Shown one piece after another: positions 42,569 to 50,242 of a DNA stretch of 64,000 bases. Below the pieces are notes generated by a model, which did no database searches, had not been told where the DNA came from, and saw only the letters and a program-made list of their open reading frames with translations. The position numbers were made by a program, and so were the translations under genes. This DNA is from an uncultured Prevotellaceae bacterium. GTDB taxonomy: Bacteria > Bacteroidota > Bacteroidia > Bacteroidales > Muribaculaceae. The stretch spans positions 1-64,000 of the forward strand of contig ONKD01000004.1 of NCBI GenBank assembly GCA_900318345.1, in the 5' to 3' direction. The first letter of the stretch is position 1. The number at the start of each line of letters is the position of its first letter.

Positions 42569-45500
42569 ATGAATAGCTATCACGCTTTTATAGAAGAGAT
42601 CAAGGGAATCCTGCCCGAGGACAGGATTTATACCGATGAGCTGCGTACGCTGGCATGGGGCACCGACGCGAGTTTCTACCGCCTGACGCCTAAGGTGGTG
42701 TTACGGGCCAAAGACGAGCATGAAGTGTCACAAATCGTGACTATCGCCAACCGCCATGGCTTGCCGTTCACGTTCAGGGCGGCAGGCACGTCGCTGTCGG
42801 GTCAAAGCGTGAGCGACAGCATCCTGATTGTCGCAGGCAAGAACTGGGAGGACTATAGCGTCGCCGCCGATGCCGAGCGCATCACCCTGCAGCCAGGCAT
42901 CGTGGGGGCACGGGTGAACCAGATATTAAAGCCGCTGGGGCGCGTGTTCCCGCCCGACCCGGCCAGCATCGGCTCGGCCATGGTGGGCGGCATCGTCGCC
43001 AACAATGCCTCGGGCATGAACTGCGGCACCCATGCCAACAGTGACCGCATGCTCATTTCGGCCCGCCTGGTGCTGCCTGACGGCACCGTGCTTGACACGG
43101 GCGACGAGGCCAGTCGTGAGGCGTTCAGGCATTCACATCCCGATTTCATCGCAGATATAGAGTCCCTGCGGGACCGCATCCGCGCCAATCAGCCGTTGGC
43201 CGACCGAATCCGCAAGAAATACAGCATCAAGAACGTCACGGGACTGAACCTGCGGCCATTTATCGCCTATGATGACCCGTTTGACATCATCGCCCACTGC
43301 GTGGTGGGCAGCGAGGGCACGCTGGCCTTTATCAGCCAGGTGACGATGCGCACGTTGCACGACTATCCGTGCAAAGCCAGCGCCATGCTCTATTTCTTCA
43401 CGATGAAGGAGAGTTGCGAGGCGGTAGTCGCCCTCAAGCAGCTGAAATCGAGCGACGAGGACATCGCCATGAGTGAGGAAAACCTGATGGTCAAGAGTGC
43501 CGAGATGCTCGACTACCTGTCGCTGGCCTCGGTAGATGACCCTGTTTATCTGCAATACAAGCAGGACGTTGACGCTGGCAAAATCGATGGCGTGAAGCCT
43601 GGCGATTACCACAACCTGACCGCCATCCTTACCGAGACCAAGGCCATGACACCCGAGGATCTGCAACAGCGCATTGATGCCATCACCCAGTGTCTGTCAA
43701 GATTCAAAACTTATATCCCTGTCGAGTTTACCACCGACCCGGCCGTCTATGGCAAGTACTGGGCCATCCGCTCGGGCATCTTTCCCAGCGTGGGCGGTGC
43801 GCGTCCCTTGGGCACCTCGTGCCTCATCGAGGATGTGGCCTTTGCCGTCGAGGACCTGCCTGAAGCCACCGTCAAGCTTCAAAAACTCATTGCCGACCAC
43901 GGCTACAATGACGCCTGCATCTACGGCCACGCCTTTGAGGGGAATTACCACTTCATCATCAACCAGCTCTTCAGCGACGAGAGCGAGGTGCAGCGCTACG
44001 CCAGCATGATGCGCGATGTGGCGCGACTGGTGGTCGAGGAATATGACGGCTCGTTGAAGGCCGAGCACGGCACGGGCCGCAATATGGCACCGTTTGTCAA
44101 GTATGAATGGGGCGAGGAGGCCTTTGCCGCCATGCGTGAGTTGAAGGAGATTTTCGACCCGCATTATCTGCTTAATCCTGGCGTCATCTTCAACGACGAC
44201 CCCGAGTGCTTTATCAAGCACTTCAAGCCACTGCCTGAACTCAAAATGAAGGGGCTGGAAATGGCCACCCCTGTAGAGCCTCGCCTTGGCGTGGCCGCTT
44301 CAGAGGACCGCCACGATAGCCAACGCGAGACGGTTGAGGGCGTCGTCAAGGCCAACAAGTGCATCGAGTGCGGCTTCTGCGAGGTGAACTGCGTGACATG
44401 CGGGTTCACGCTCTCGTCACGCCAACGCATCGTCATCCAGCGCGAGATTTCGCACTTGCGTGAGACCGGCAGCGATCCCGAGCGGCTGGCAACGCTCGTC
44501 AAGCAATACCGTTATCAGGGCGACCAGACCTGCGCGGGCGACGGCCTGTGCGCCACATCATGCCCGATGAAAATCAATGTCGCCGATTTGACCCACCTCG
44601 TGCGCATGGAGGCCTTGCCACAGGGTAGCATGGGCTACAAGGCGGGTAACTTTGCCGCACGGCATTTTGCGGGCATCAAGAGCGGACTGCGCTTTGTGCT
44701 TGACACGGCACGCTTGGGCCACAATATCCTTGGCACATCAGCCATGAACGGCGTCGCTGGCGCGATGCATAAGGCTGGACTGCCCTTGTGGACACCAGCC
44801 ATGCCTGGCAAAGCGCGGCAACCCCGCACATGTAGAGACGCAAAATCTTGCACCTCAGAATCATCAACGCTCAAGGTGGTCTATTTCCCCTCGTGCATCA
44901 ACCAGACGATGGGCCTGTCCAAAGGTGCACCCGTCAAGAATACACTCGTCGATGAGATGGTGCAGCTGTGCCACAAGGCGGGCTACGAAGTCATTTTCCC
45001 CGAAGGGTTGGAAAAGATGTGCTGCGGCACCATCTGGGAGTCCAAGGGCATGCTCGACATCGCCGACAAAAAAACCGCCGAACTCGATGAGGCGCTGTGG
45101 CAAGCCAGCGAGCATGGCAAGTACCCCGTCATGTGCGACCAGAGCCCCTGCCTGCACCGCATGAGGAAATGCATCACGCGCATGAAACTGTATGAGCCCG
45201 TAGAGTTCATTTGGGATTACCTGCGTGACCGACTCGACTTCACGCCCATCGACCGCCACATTGCCCTGCACTTCACCTGCTCGACACGCGAGATGGGGCT
45301 GGTGGACAAGATGACCAGTCTGGCGCGCCTCTGCAGCAACAACGTCTACCTGCCCGAGGGCGTGGGCTGCTGCGGCTTTGCTGGTGACCGCGGCTGGACG
45401 CACCCCGAGGTCAACCGCTGGGCATTGAGGAAACTGCGCAAACAGCTTGAAGATAACCACATCGAGATGGGCTACAGCAACAGCCGCACCTGCGAGGTAG

Positions 45501-45583
45501 GCCTGGAAACCAACGGCGGTATCCCCTACCAGAGCATCGTCTACCTCGTCAACGAAGTCACAACCGCGAAGCCCAACTCATAA
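42569..45583 (+). CDS. Fused FAD/Fe-S oxidoreductase, D-lactate or D-2-hydroxyacid dehydrogenase type
   Basis: 1004 residues. The FAD-binding PCMH domain (about 30-265; VVLRAKDEHEVSQIV, FRAAGTSLSGQSVSDSILI, PGIVGARVN, GGIVANNASGMNCGT) is followed by the FAD-oxidase C domain to about 560 (ACIYGHAFEGNYHF, LKAEHGTGRNMAPF). Then come 4Fe-4S motifs (CIECGFCEVNC near 598, CAGDGLCATSCPMK) and two CCG domains (FPSCINQTMG...CCGTIWESKGM, FTCSTREMG...CCGFAGDRGW). This is the fused GlcD-GlcF/Dld-II layout that oxidizes D-lactate or a related 2-hydroxyacid and passes electrons onward. Two interdomain linkers are coded by REP-like repeats in frame (44272-44301, 44831-44856). Substrate is not settled by sequence. 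Confidence 0.9.
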   Translation: MNSYHAFIEEIKGILPEDRIYTDELRTLAWGTDASFYRLTPKVVLRAKDEHEVSQIVTIANRHGLPFTFRAAGTSLSGQSVSDSILIVAGKNWEDYSVAADAERITLQPGIVGARVNQILKPLGRVFPPDPASIGSAMVGGIVANNASGMNCGTHANSDRMLISARLVLPDGTVLDTGDEASREAFRHSHPDFIADIESLRDRIRANQPLADRIRKKYSIKNVTGLNLRPFIAYDDPFDIIAHCVVGSEGTLAFISQVTMRTLHDYPCKASAMLYFFTMKESCEAVVALKQLKSSDEDIAMSEENLMVKSAEMLDYLSLASVDDPVYLQYKQDVDAGKIDGVKPGDYHNLTAILTETKAMTPEDLQQRIDAITQCLSRFKTYIPVEFTTDPAVYGKYWAIRSGIFPSVGGARPLGTSCLIEDVAFAVEDLPEATVKLQKLIADHGYNDACIYGHAFEGNYHFIINQLFSDESEVQRYASMMRDVARLVVEEYDGSLKAEHGTGRNMAPFVKYEWGEEAFAAMRELKEIFDPHYLLNPGVIFNDDPECFIKHFKPLPELKMKGLEMATPVEPRLGVAASEDRHDSQRETVEGVVKANKCIECGFCEVNCVTCGFTLSSRQRIVIQREISHLRETGSDPERLATLVKQYRYQGDQTCAGDGLCATSCPMKINVADLTHLVRMEALPQGSMGYKAGNFAARHFAGIKSGLRFVLDTARLGHNILGTSAMNGVAGAMHKAGLPLWTPAMPGKARQPRTCRDAKSCTSESSTLKVVYFPSCINQTMGLSKGAPVKNTLVDEMVQLCHKAGYEVIFPEGLEKMCCGTIWESKGMLDIADKKTAELDEALWQASEHGKYPVMCDQSPCLHRMRKCITRMKLYEPVEFIWDYLRDRLDFTPIDRHIALHFTCSTREMGLVDKMTSLARLCSNNVYLPEGVGCCGFAGDRGWTHPEVNRWALRKLRKQLEDNHIEMGYSNSRTCEVGLETNGGIPYQSIVYLVNEVTTAKPNS
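44272..44301. repeat. REP-like palindromic repeat inside the lactate dehydrogenase CDS (copy 1)
   Basis: Holds the 20-mer GCCTCGCCTTGGCGTGGCCG at 44278-44297, identical to intergenic copies at 47848-47867 and, inverted, 47966-47985. It is read in frame as PVEPRLGVAA in the linker between the FAD and Fe-S domains. The core is an imperfect palindrome. Confidence 0.8.
44831..44856. repeat. Second palindromic repeat inside the lactate dehydrogenase CDS
   Basis: TGTAGAGACGCAAAATCTTG followed by CACCTC: GAGACGCAA can pair imperfectly with TTGCACCTC. It is read as part of TCRDAKSCTSES in the linker before the first CCG domain. It shares the leading TGTAGRG motif with the first repeat family. Confidence 0.65.
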
Positions 45584-45644
45584 GCAAAAAACAGTAGCAT
45601 TCCACATTAGTGTTTCGGCATTTGCCATAGTCAAAAAACACCGC

Positions 45645-45709
45645 TAATCCCAAAATTTTGCCAAATTTGGGGATTATACTCACCAAATTTATATAAAATT
45701 TGGGGATTA
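45645..45709. repeat. Operator-like repeats upstream of the DUF4143 ATPase gene
   Basis: AAATTTGGGGATTA occurs at 45663-45676 and 45696-45709, exactly 33 bp apart (about three helical turns). An inverted near-copy TAATCCCAAAATTTTG lies at 45645-45660. The downstream copy overlaps the -33 box, so a bound protein would block transcription. Confidence 0.65.
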
Positions 45710-45730
45710 CAATACTTTTATCTATCTTTG
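45699..45730 (+). promoter_or_regulatory. Promoter of the DUF4143 ATPase gene
   Basis: TTTG (45699-45702), 20 bp, TATCTTTG (45723-45730), 22 bp before the ATG at 45753. The -33 box lies inside the operator-like repeat. Confidence 0.75.
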
Positions 45731-45752
45731 CAGCGGTCAATAAATCACAATT

Positions 45753-46874
45753 ATGATACATCGAATCATACAAAAAGAACTGGAGAAAGCGTATAGCCGT
45801 CGCAAGGTAATCACAATCTTGGGACCTCGACAAGTGGGTAAGAGCACACTACTTATGGAATTGGCAACAGCGGGGACAAGGGTGCGTATCCTGAACTGCG
45901 ACAATGAGGATGACCGCAGGTTACTGATTGACAAAACCTCAACTGAGCTGAAAGCCCTCGTTGAGCCACACGATTTTTTCCTGATTGATGAGGCACAGCG
46001 GGTAAAAAATATTGGTCTTACACTGAAAAAGATTGGTGACCTGCACCTAGATACCCACGTAATCGTGACCGGATCATCATCATTTGACCTTGCCGACGAA
46101 ATCAATGAGCCGGCAACAGGTCGATTGATTGAATTTAACCTTTTCCCGCTCTCACTCCCCGAGCTGGCAGCATCAACGTCACAGGTTGACGAGCGGCGCA
46201 TGTTGGAAACCAGGATGATCTATGGCTTATACCCAGAAGTTGTGACAGCACCCGAATATGCTCAAGACACATTGATGAATTTGGCGAATAATTACCTATA
46301 TCGGGATGCCTTGTCGTTCCAGGGAATGAGAAAGCCAGATGCATTGATGAGGTTGGTCAAGGCTCTAGCCCTCCAAATCGGTTCCGAGGTCTCTTATAAT
46401 GAGCTGGCTCAAACCGTAGGAATAGATAAGGCGACTATTGAGAATTATATCAACTTGCTGGAAAAATGCTTTATCATCTTCAGGCTAAACTCCTTCAGCC
46501 GCAATGCACGCAATGAAATAAAAAAAGGCAAAAAAATCTACTTTGTGGATAATGGTGTGCGCAATGCCGTCTTATCTCATTTCGCCCCCCTCGAACTGCG
46601 TAATGACGTTGGAATGCTGTGGGAAAACCTGATGGTTTCGGAGCGAGTAAAACACAATGCCTACACCAGGAGTTATGCCCAGCTATACTTTTGGCGCACT
46701 CATGACCAAAAAGAAATAGACTTGATCGAGGAGAAGGATGGACGATTGACAGCGTATGAGTTCAAGTGGAACGAGAGACAAAAGACCCGTGTGCCCACCA
46801 GTTTCGTCCAATACTATCCCAATTCCGACTTCAACATCATCAACAAGGATAACTTTTGGCCATTCCTTTTATGA
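45753..46874 (+). CDS. AAA ATPase with DUF4143 domain
   Basis: 373 residues. Walker A is GPRQVGKST (about residues 24-32) and Walker B is HDFFLIDEAQR (about 71-81), followed by a sensor-type HVIVTGSSSFDLADEINEP. The C-terminal half contains the DUF4143 region (YNELAQTVGIDKATIENYINLLEKCFIIFRLNSF) and a PD-(D/E)XK-like end (FWRTHDQKEIDLIEEKDGRLTAYEFKWN). Such proteins are abundant and lineage-variable in gut Bacteroidetes; their cellular role is unknown, with mobile or defence-like functions suspected. The gene has its own promoter overlapped by repeats suggesting autoregulation. Confidence 0.88.
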   Translation: MIHRIIQKELEKAYSRRKVITILGPRQVGKSTLLMELATAGTRVRILNCDNEDDRRLLIDKTSTELKALVEPHDFFLIDEAQRVKNIGLTLKKIGDLHLDTHVIVTGSSSFDLADEINEPATGRLIEFNLFPLSLPELAASTSQVDERRMLETRMIYGLYPEVVTAPEYAQDTLMNLANNYLYRDALSFQGMRKPDALMRLVKALALQIGSEVSYNELAQTVGIDKATIENYINLLEKCFIIFRLNSFSRNARNEIKKGKKIYFVDNGVRNAVLSHFAPLELRNDVGMLWENLMVSERVKHNAYTRSYAQLYFWRTHDQKEIDLIEEKDGRLTAYEFKWNERQKTRVPTSFVQYYPNSDFNIINKDNFWPFLL

Positions 46875-46989
46875 CATGTTGAGGGCAGATGCTACGCCAT
46901 AGAACATCACCACGCGTCAATGCCCGCACCATCGTTTAACGAGTCAACGAAGTCACACAACCGAAAAAACAATAAAAAATTAACCGATT

Positions 46990-47361
46990 ATGATTCAAGA
47001 AGGATTAACGCATACTAGCCAGTTAACGGTTACCGAGGCTGTCACTGCCACCTCAATGGGTTCGGGCGACCTGCCCGTGCTGGCCACTCCCGCGATGATG
47101 GCGCTCATGGAGAACGCCGCCATGCTTGCCGTGGCACCGCATCTGCCTGAGGGTAGCACCACTGTGGGCGGCCATATCACCGCGTCACACATCAAGCCTA
47201 CACCCGTTGGAGAAACCGTCACCGCTACGGCCACCGTCACTAAGGTCGATGGCAAGAAAATCGAGTTTGAAGTCAAGGCTCACTGCGGCGACATCCTGTT
47301 GGGCGAGGGCAGCCATCTGCGTTTTATCGTGGACCGCGAGAAGTTCATGTCACGACTTTAG
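46990..47361 (+). CDS. Thioesterase-fold protein (fluoroacetyl-CoA thioesterase-like)
   Basis: 123 residues, one hot-dog domain. LATPAMMALMENAAMLAV holds the Thr/Glu region typical of the FlK-like branch. VGGHITASHIKPTPVGETVTATATVTKVDGKKIEFEVKAHCGDILLGEGSHLRFIV is the long central strand and C-terminal region, with the His seen in this family. It would hydrolyse an acyl-CoA thioester; the acyl group cannot be read. It lies 13 bp upstream of the DNPH1-like gene on the same strand. Confidence 0.82.
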   Translation: MIQEGLTHTSQLTVTEAVTATSMGSGDLPVLATPAMMALMENAAMLAVAPHLPEGSTTVGGHITASHIKPTPVGETVTATATVTKVDGKKIEFEVKAHCGDILLGEGSHLRFIVDREKFMSRL

Positions 47362-47374
47362 TATTTGAACGATT

Positions 47375-47791
47375 ATGGCCAATAAGAAGATATATTTTGC
47401 CGGGTCCATCCGTGGCGGGCGTGTCGATGCCGACCTGTACCGCCGCATTATCGACTATATCCAGCGAACTGACGTGGTCTTGACCGAACATGTCGGCAAC
47501 AGCAATCTGTGCTTGACAGAGCAAGGCCGTGAGCGCGACGCACGTATTTACAATCAAGATACGGCATGGCTGCGCGAGAGCGACATGCTCATCGGCGAGT
47601 GTACCTGCCCGTCATTGGGGGTGGGCTATGAGTTAGCCTATGCTGAGAGCCATGGCATCCCTTGCCACATCTTCTACGACAGGACCAAGACGCAACTGTC
47701 TGCCATGCTCACCGGCAACCCTTACTTCCATATCCACCCTTACACCACCGAGGACGAAATCTATCCCCTCCTGGATCAAATCCTGGCTTGA
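47375..47791 (+). CDS. DNPH1/RCL-like deoxynucleoside 5'-monophosphate N-glycosidase
   Basis: 138 residues of the nucleoside 2-deoxyribosyltransferase fold. KIYFAGSIRGGRVDADLYRRIIDYIQ (residues 5-30) and VLTEHVGNSNL match the N-terminus of vertebrate DNPH1. YNQDTAWLRESDMLIGECTCPSLGVGYELAYAES (about 61-90) carries the catalytic Glu. Such enzymes split modified or abnormal deoxynucleotides to base and deoxyribose 5-phosphate, cleaning the nucleotide pool. It is 13 bp downstream of the thioesterase gene. Confidence 0.85.
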   Translation: MANKKIYFAGSIRGGRVDADLYRRIIDYIQRTDVVLTEHVGNSNLCLTEQGRERDARIYNQDTAWLRESDMLIGECTCPSLGVGYELAYAESHGIPCHIFYDRTKTQLSAMLTGNPYFHIHPYTTEDEIYPLLDQILA

Positions 47792-47841
47792 CTTTTTCTG
47801 CGTTTAGGCAGACAGGCTCTATTTGCTTAGCCGTATCGAAC

Positions 47842-47990
47842 TGTAGGGCCTCGCCTTGGCGTGGCCGTTCCTTTAAGAGAGCCTTTAAACGCCTATCTTT
47901 CAGAAATGCATGTTAACAACAAAAGATGGTGGTTATCTGCAAATAGGACAACATCCGTCGACCTACGGCCACGCCAAGGCGAGGCCCTAC
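47842..47990. repeat. Inverted pair of REP-like repeats in intergenic sequence
   Basis: Copies of GCCTCGCCTTGGCGTGGCCG lie at 47848-47867 (+) and 47966-47985 (-), about 100 bp apart, and could pair in a long cruciform. A third copy is inside the lactate dehydrogenase CDS. The 47792-48115 gap otherwise shows no gene. Confidence 0.8.
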
Positions 47991-48077
47991 ATACGGCATC
48001 ATTGCCATTTAGTGGACAATAATATTTCATTAAAGCCCTTTTCTTGTAAAAGACTTCGCTCTTTTCCTGTTTTTTCA

Positions 48078-48085
48078 TAATTTTG
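48078..48085 (+). promoter_or_regulatory. -7 box of the TfoX-like gene
   Basis: TAATTTTG, 30 bp upstream of the ATG at 48116, which supports that start over the upstream in-frame ATG at 48083 that overlaps the box. Confidence 0.6.
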
Positions 48086-48115
48086 CGGCACCGAAACTGC
48101 AAATCAAGGATTTGT

Positions 48116-48433
48116 ATGGCAAGCCAAGAGGATTTTGTGAAATATATAGCTGACCAATGCAGCGGAGCGGGCGAGATTGTGACACGGAAGATGTTCGGCG
48201 ACTACGGCATCTACTGTGACGGCAAGATATTCGGTCTCATCTGCGACGATTGCCTTTTCATCAAGCCCACCGATGCCGGAAAGGCTTTGCTGCGCGAGGT
48301 GGACATGAGGCCGCCTTATCAAGGGGCTAAAGACTACTTCTTCATCGCCGATGTGGATGACCGTGACTACCTTGCTGCCCTCGTGAGCGCAACCTGCAAG
48401 TCACTGCCAGAGCCTAAAAAGCGTAAACGCTGA
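48116..48433 (+). CDS. TfoX N-terminal domain protein
   Basis: About 105 residues from the ATG at 48116. The single TfoX-N domain has VTRKMFGDYGIYCDGKIFGLICDDCLFIKPTDAGKALL and PPYQGAKDYFFIADVDDRDYLAALVSATCKSLPEPKKRKR. Single-domain TfoX-N proteins are widespread and not tied to competence outside gamma-proteobacteria; the function is unknown. It precedes the thioredoxin gene by 38 bp on the same strand. Confidence 0.85.
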   Translation: MASQEDFVKYIADQCSGAGEIVTRKMFGDYGIYCDGKIFGLICDDCLFIKPTDAGKALLREVDMRPPYQGAKDYFFIADVDDRDYLAALVSATCKSLPEPKKRKR

Positions 48434-48471
48434 TATAACACTGTCATTCAATAGAACAATAATTCAAGATC

Positions 48472-48975
48472 ATGAGAAAAATATCTTTTATCGCATTGCT
48501 GGTCGTCGCCATGTTCGCCTTGACGGCCCAAGCCCAAACCGAGGGCAAGACTGCACCCAAGAAGGTGTATAACGAGCAAATCAACCCGCTGGAGCAGATT
48601 GACCAGGCGCTTGTCCAGGCACGTGCCGAGGGTAAGTTTGTCATCTGCCAGGTGGGCGGCAACTGGTGCCCGTGGTGCCTGCGCTTCGCTGACTTCATCA
48701 CCAGTGACAGCACCATCAACGCCGTCGTTGAGCAGAATTTCGTCTATATTCACGCCAACTACCATCCCCGCAAAGCCGGCGAGGTGGGCCAGGCACTGAT
48801 GAAACGCTTGAACAATGCGGGTCGTTTTGGATTCCCTGTTTTTGTCGTCCTTGACGAGGAGGGCAACATCATCCACATCCAGGATTCATCACTGCTCGAG
48901 GAGGGACAAGGCTACAACAAGGAAAAAGTCCTGCGCTTCTTCCAGAACTGGACACCCAAGGCCGTGAGAGAGTGA
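48472..48975 (+). CDS. Secreted thioredoxin-family protein
   Basis: 167 residues with a signal peptide (MRKISFIALLVVAMFALTAQAQ). The thioredoxin fold has the active site WCPWC (in GGNWCPWCLRFADF, about residues 62-66), giving a periplasmic dithiol. The cis-Pro region is GFPVFVVLDEEGN. It likely works in disulfide exchange or reduction in the periplasm. Family is thioredoxin_7/DUF255-like by layout; the partner is unknown. Confidence 0.85.
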   Translation: MRKISFIALLVVAMFALTAQAQTEGKTAPKKVYNEQINPLEQIDQALVQARAEGKFVICQVGGNWCPWCLRFADFITSDSTINAVVEQNFVYIHANYHPRKAGEVGQALMKRLNNAGRFGFPVFVVLDEEGNIIHIQDSSLLEEGQGYNKEKVLRFFQNWTPKAVRE

Positions 48976-49025
48976 CTTGAAACCGCGTTTTTTAATCAAC
49001 AAGATATCTTCATCAAGAACAGACC

Positions 49026-49949
49026 ATGTATTTCTTGATTATCGCATTGGCAATGGGATTGTTAGTCCCCTTGCAGACGGCGTCTAACTCACGCCTGCGT
49101 CAAGCAGTTGGGCCAGCCTATGTCTCGACGCTTGTATCGTTCACAGTCTCGACACTGGCGTTGCTGCTGGTGTCGCTGCTTGCAGGAATCCCATTTGTGC
49201 CGACCAACGAGATGTTGGCCGAGGCTCCCTGGTGGAGCTGGTTCTGCGGGCTTGTCGCCGTGGTGACCATCACCATTGCCATCCACCTGTTTAAGGAAAT
49301 CGGCCAGTTGCAGGCCATCATTATACCGCTATTCAGCCAACTGATTTTCAGCCTCTTGATTGACCACTTCGGGTGGTTTGGCGCTCAAGTCATTCCCCTG
49401 AATTCCCAACGCATCATCGGCTCATTGCTGCTCATCGTGGGCGTGACCCTGGTGGTTATCGTGCCCAAGCTAGGCAAGGGGCAGCAGGGTGCGACAAGAG
49501 GGTCACGGCAGACATTCTGGCAACTGATTGCTGTCGTATCGGGCTGTCTGTCGGCAAGTATTACTGGGGCATACGCCCAACTGGCTAGCATCATCGGTTC
49601 ACCGGTTCAGGCCACAACCGTCGCGTTTTTTGTCGCCACGCTGGCGCTGTTGCTGTTCTGCACCGTTAACGGGAGTGTCCGTTTGGTCGGCAAGGCGTTC
49701 AACCGCCAGCAACCGTGGTGGATGTGGATGGGCGGCCTGTATGGAGCGACCATCGTCTTTGGCAACGCGTGGCTTGTGCCCAAGCTGGGTGTGGGCCTGT
49801 TCACCATGGCGCTGCTCGTCGGCCAACTCTCCCTGAGCATGCTCATGGAACACAACGGGTGGCTGGGCGCGCCACGCAAGTCCATCACTTGGCTGCAGAT
49901 TGTCGGCATCCTGCTCATGCTCGGCGGCGTCGCATTAATCAGGCTATAA
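49026..49949 (+). CDS. DMT-family transporter of the YdcZ/DUF606 type
   Basis: 307 residues with ten transmembrane helices in two tandem DUF606 repeats. The first starts FLIIALAMGLLVPLQTASNSRLRQAVGPAYVSTLVSF; the second runs from about residue 170 (ASITGAYAQLASIIGSPVQATTVAFF). Each repeat has the conserved N-terminal helix with a QxxxNxxL-type polar stretch. Members of the superfamily export small metabolites; substrate unknown. Confidence 0.85.
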   Translation: MYFLIIALAMGLLVPLQTASNSRLRQAVGPAYVSTLVSFTVSTLALLLVSLLAGIPFVPTNEMLAEAPWWSWFCGLVAVVTITIAIHLFKEIGQLQAIIIPLFSQLIFSLLIDHFGWFGAQVIPLNSQRIIGSLLLIVGVTLVVIVPKLGKGQQGATRGSRQTFWQLIAVVSGCLSASITGAYAQLASIIGSPVQATTVAFFVATLALLLFCTVNGSVRLVGKAFNRQQPWWMWMGGLYGATIVFGNAWLVPKLGVGLFTMALLVGQLSLSMLMEHNGWLGAPRKSITWLQIVGILLMLGGVALIRL

Positions 49950-49977
49950 CCCAACAAAAATAACAATCTCTAACTCT

Positions 49978-50006
49978 GGCAAGTCATCCAATCGGATTGA
50001 CTTGCC
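49978..50006 (+). terminator. Hairpin after the DMT transporter gene
   Basis: GGCAAGTCA (49978-49986) and TGACTTGCC (49998-50006) with an AT-rich loop. It follows the stop codon by 29 bp. No long T tract follows, so a rho-independent role is probable, not certain. Confidence 0.6.
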
Positions 50007-50167
50007 TCATTGCAATAGACTCATTGTCAGCAATAAAGCCATGAAATGTCTATGATGATCATCATGAAAACATTTACAATGACAGAGATATTCAAAAACT
50101 GTGTTTCTTGAACGTCAACAAATAAAAAAAAACGCAACCAAATGGCAATCATTTATAGAAAAATGTC

Positions 50168-50175
50168 TAATTTTG
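50168..50175 (+). promoter_or_regulatory. -7 box of the BspA-like gene
   Basis: TAATTTTG, 67 bp before the ATG at 50243. The -33 region is weak. Confidence 0.5.
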
Positions 50176-50242
50176 CACATTGTGCTTAGCAATTAGCAAT
50201 CATCCGGATAACAATTCAACCAAATATATAACCTAAACGACA

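Noticed and set aside
43133-44221. Antisense frames of 174-177 codons in the lactate dehydrogenase gene
   Set aside because: Shadows of the conserved coding frame, no independent evidence.
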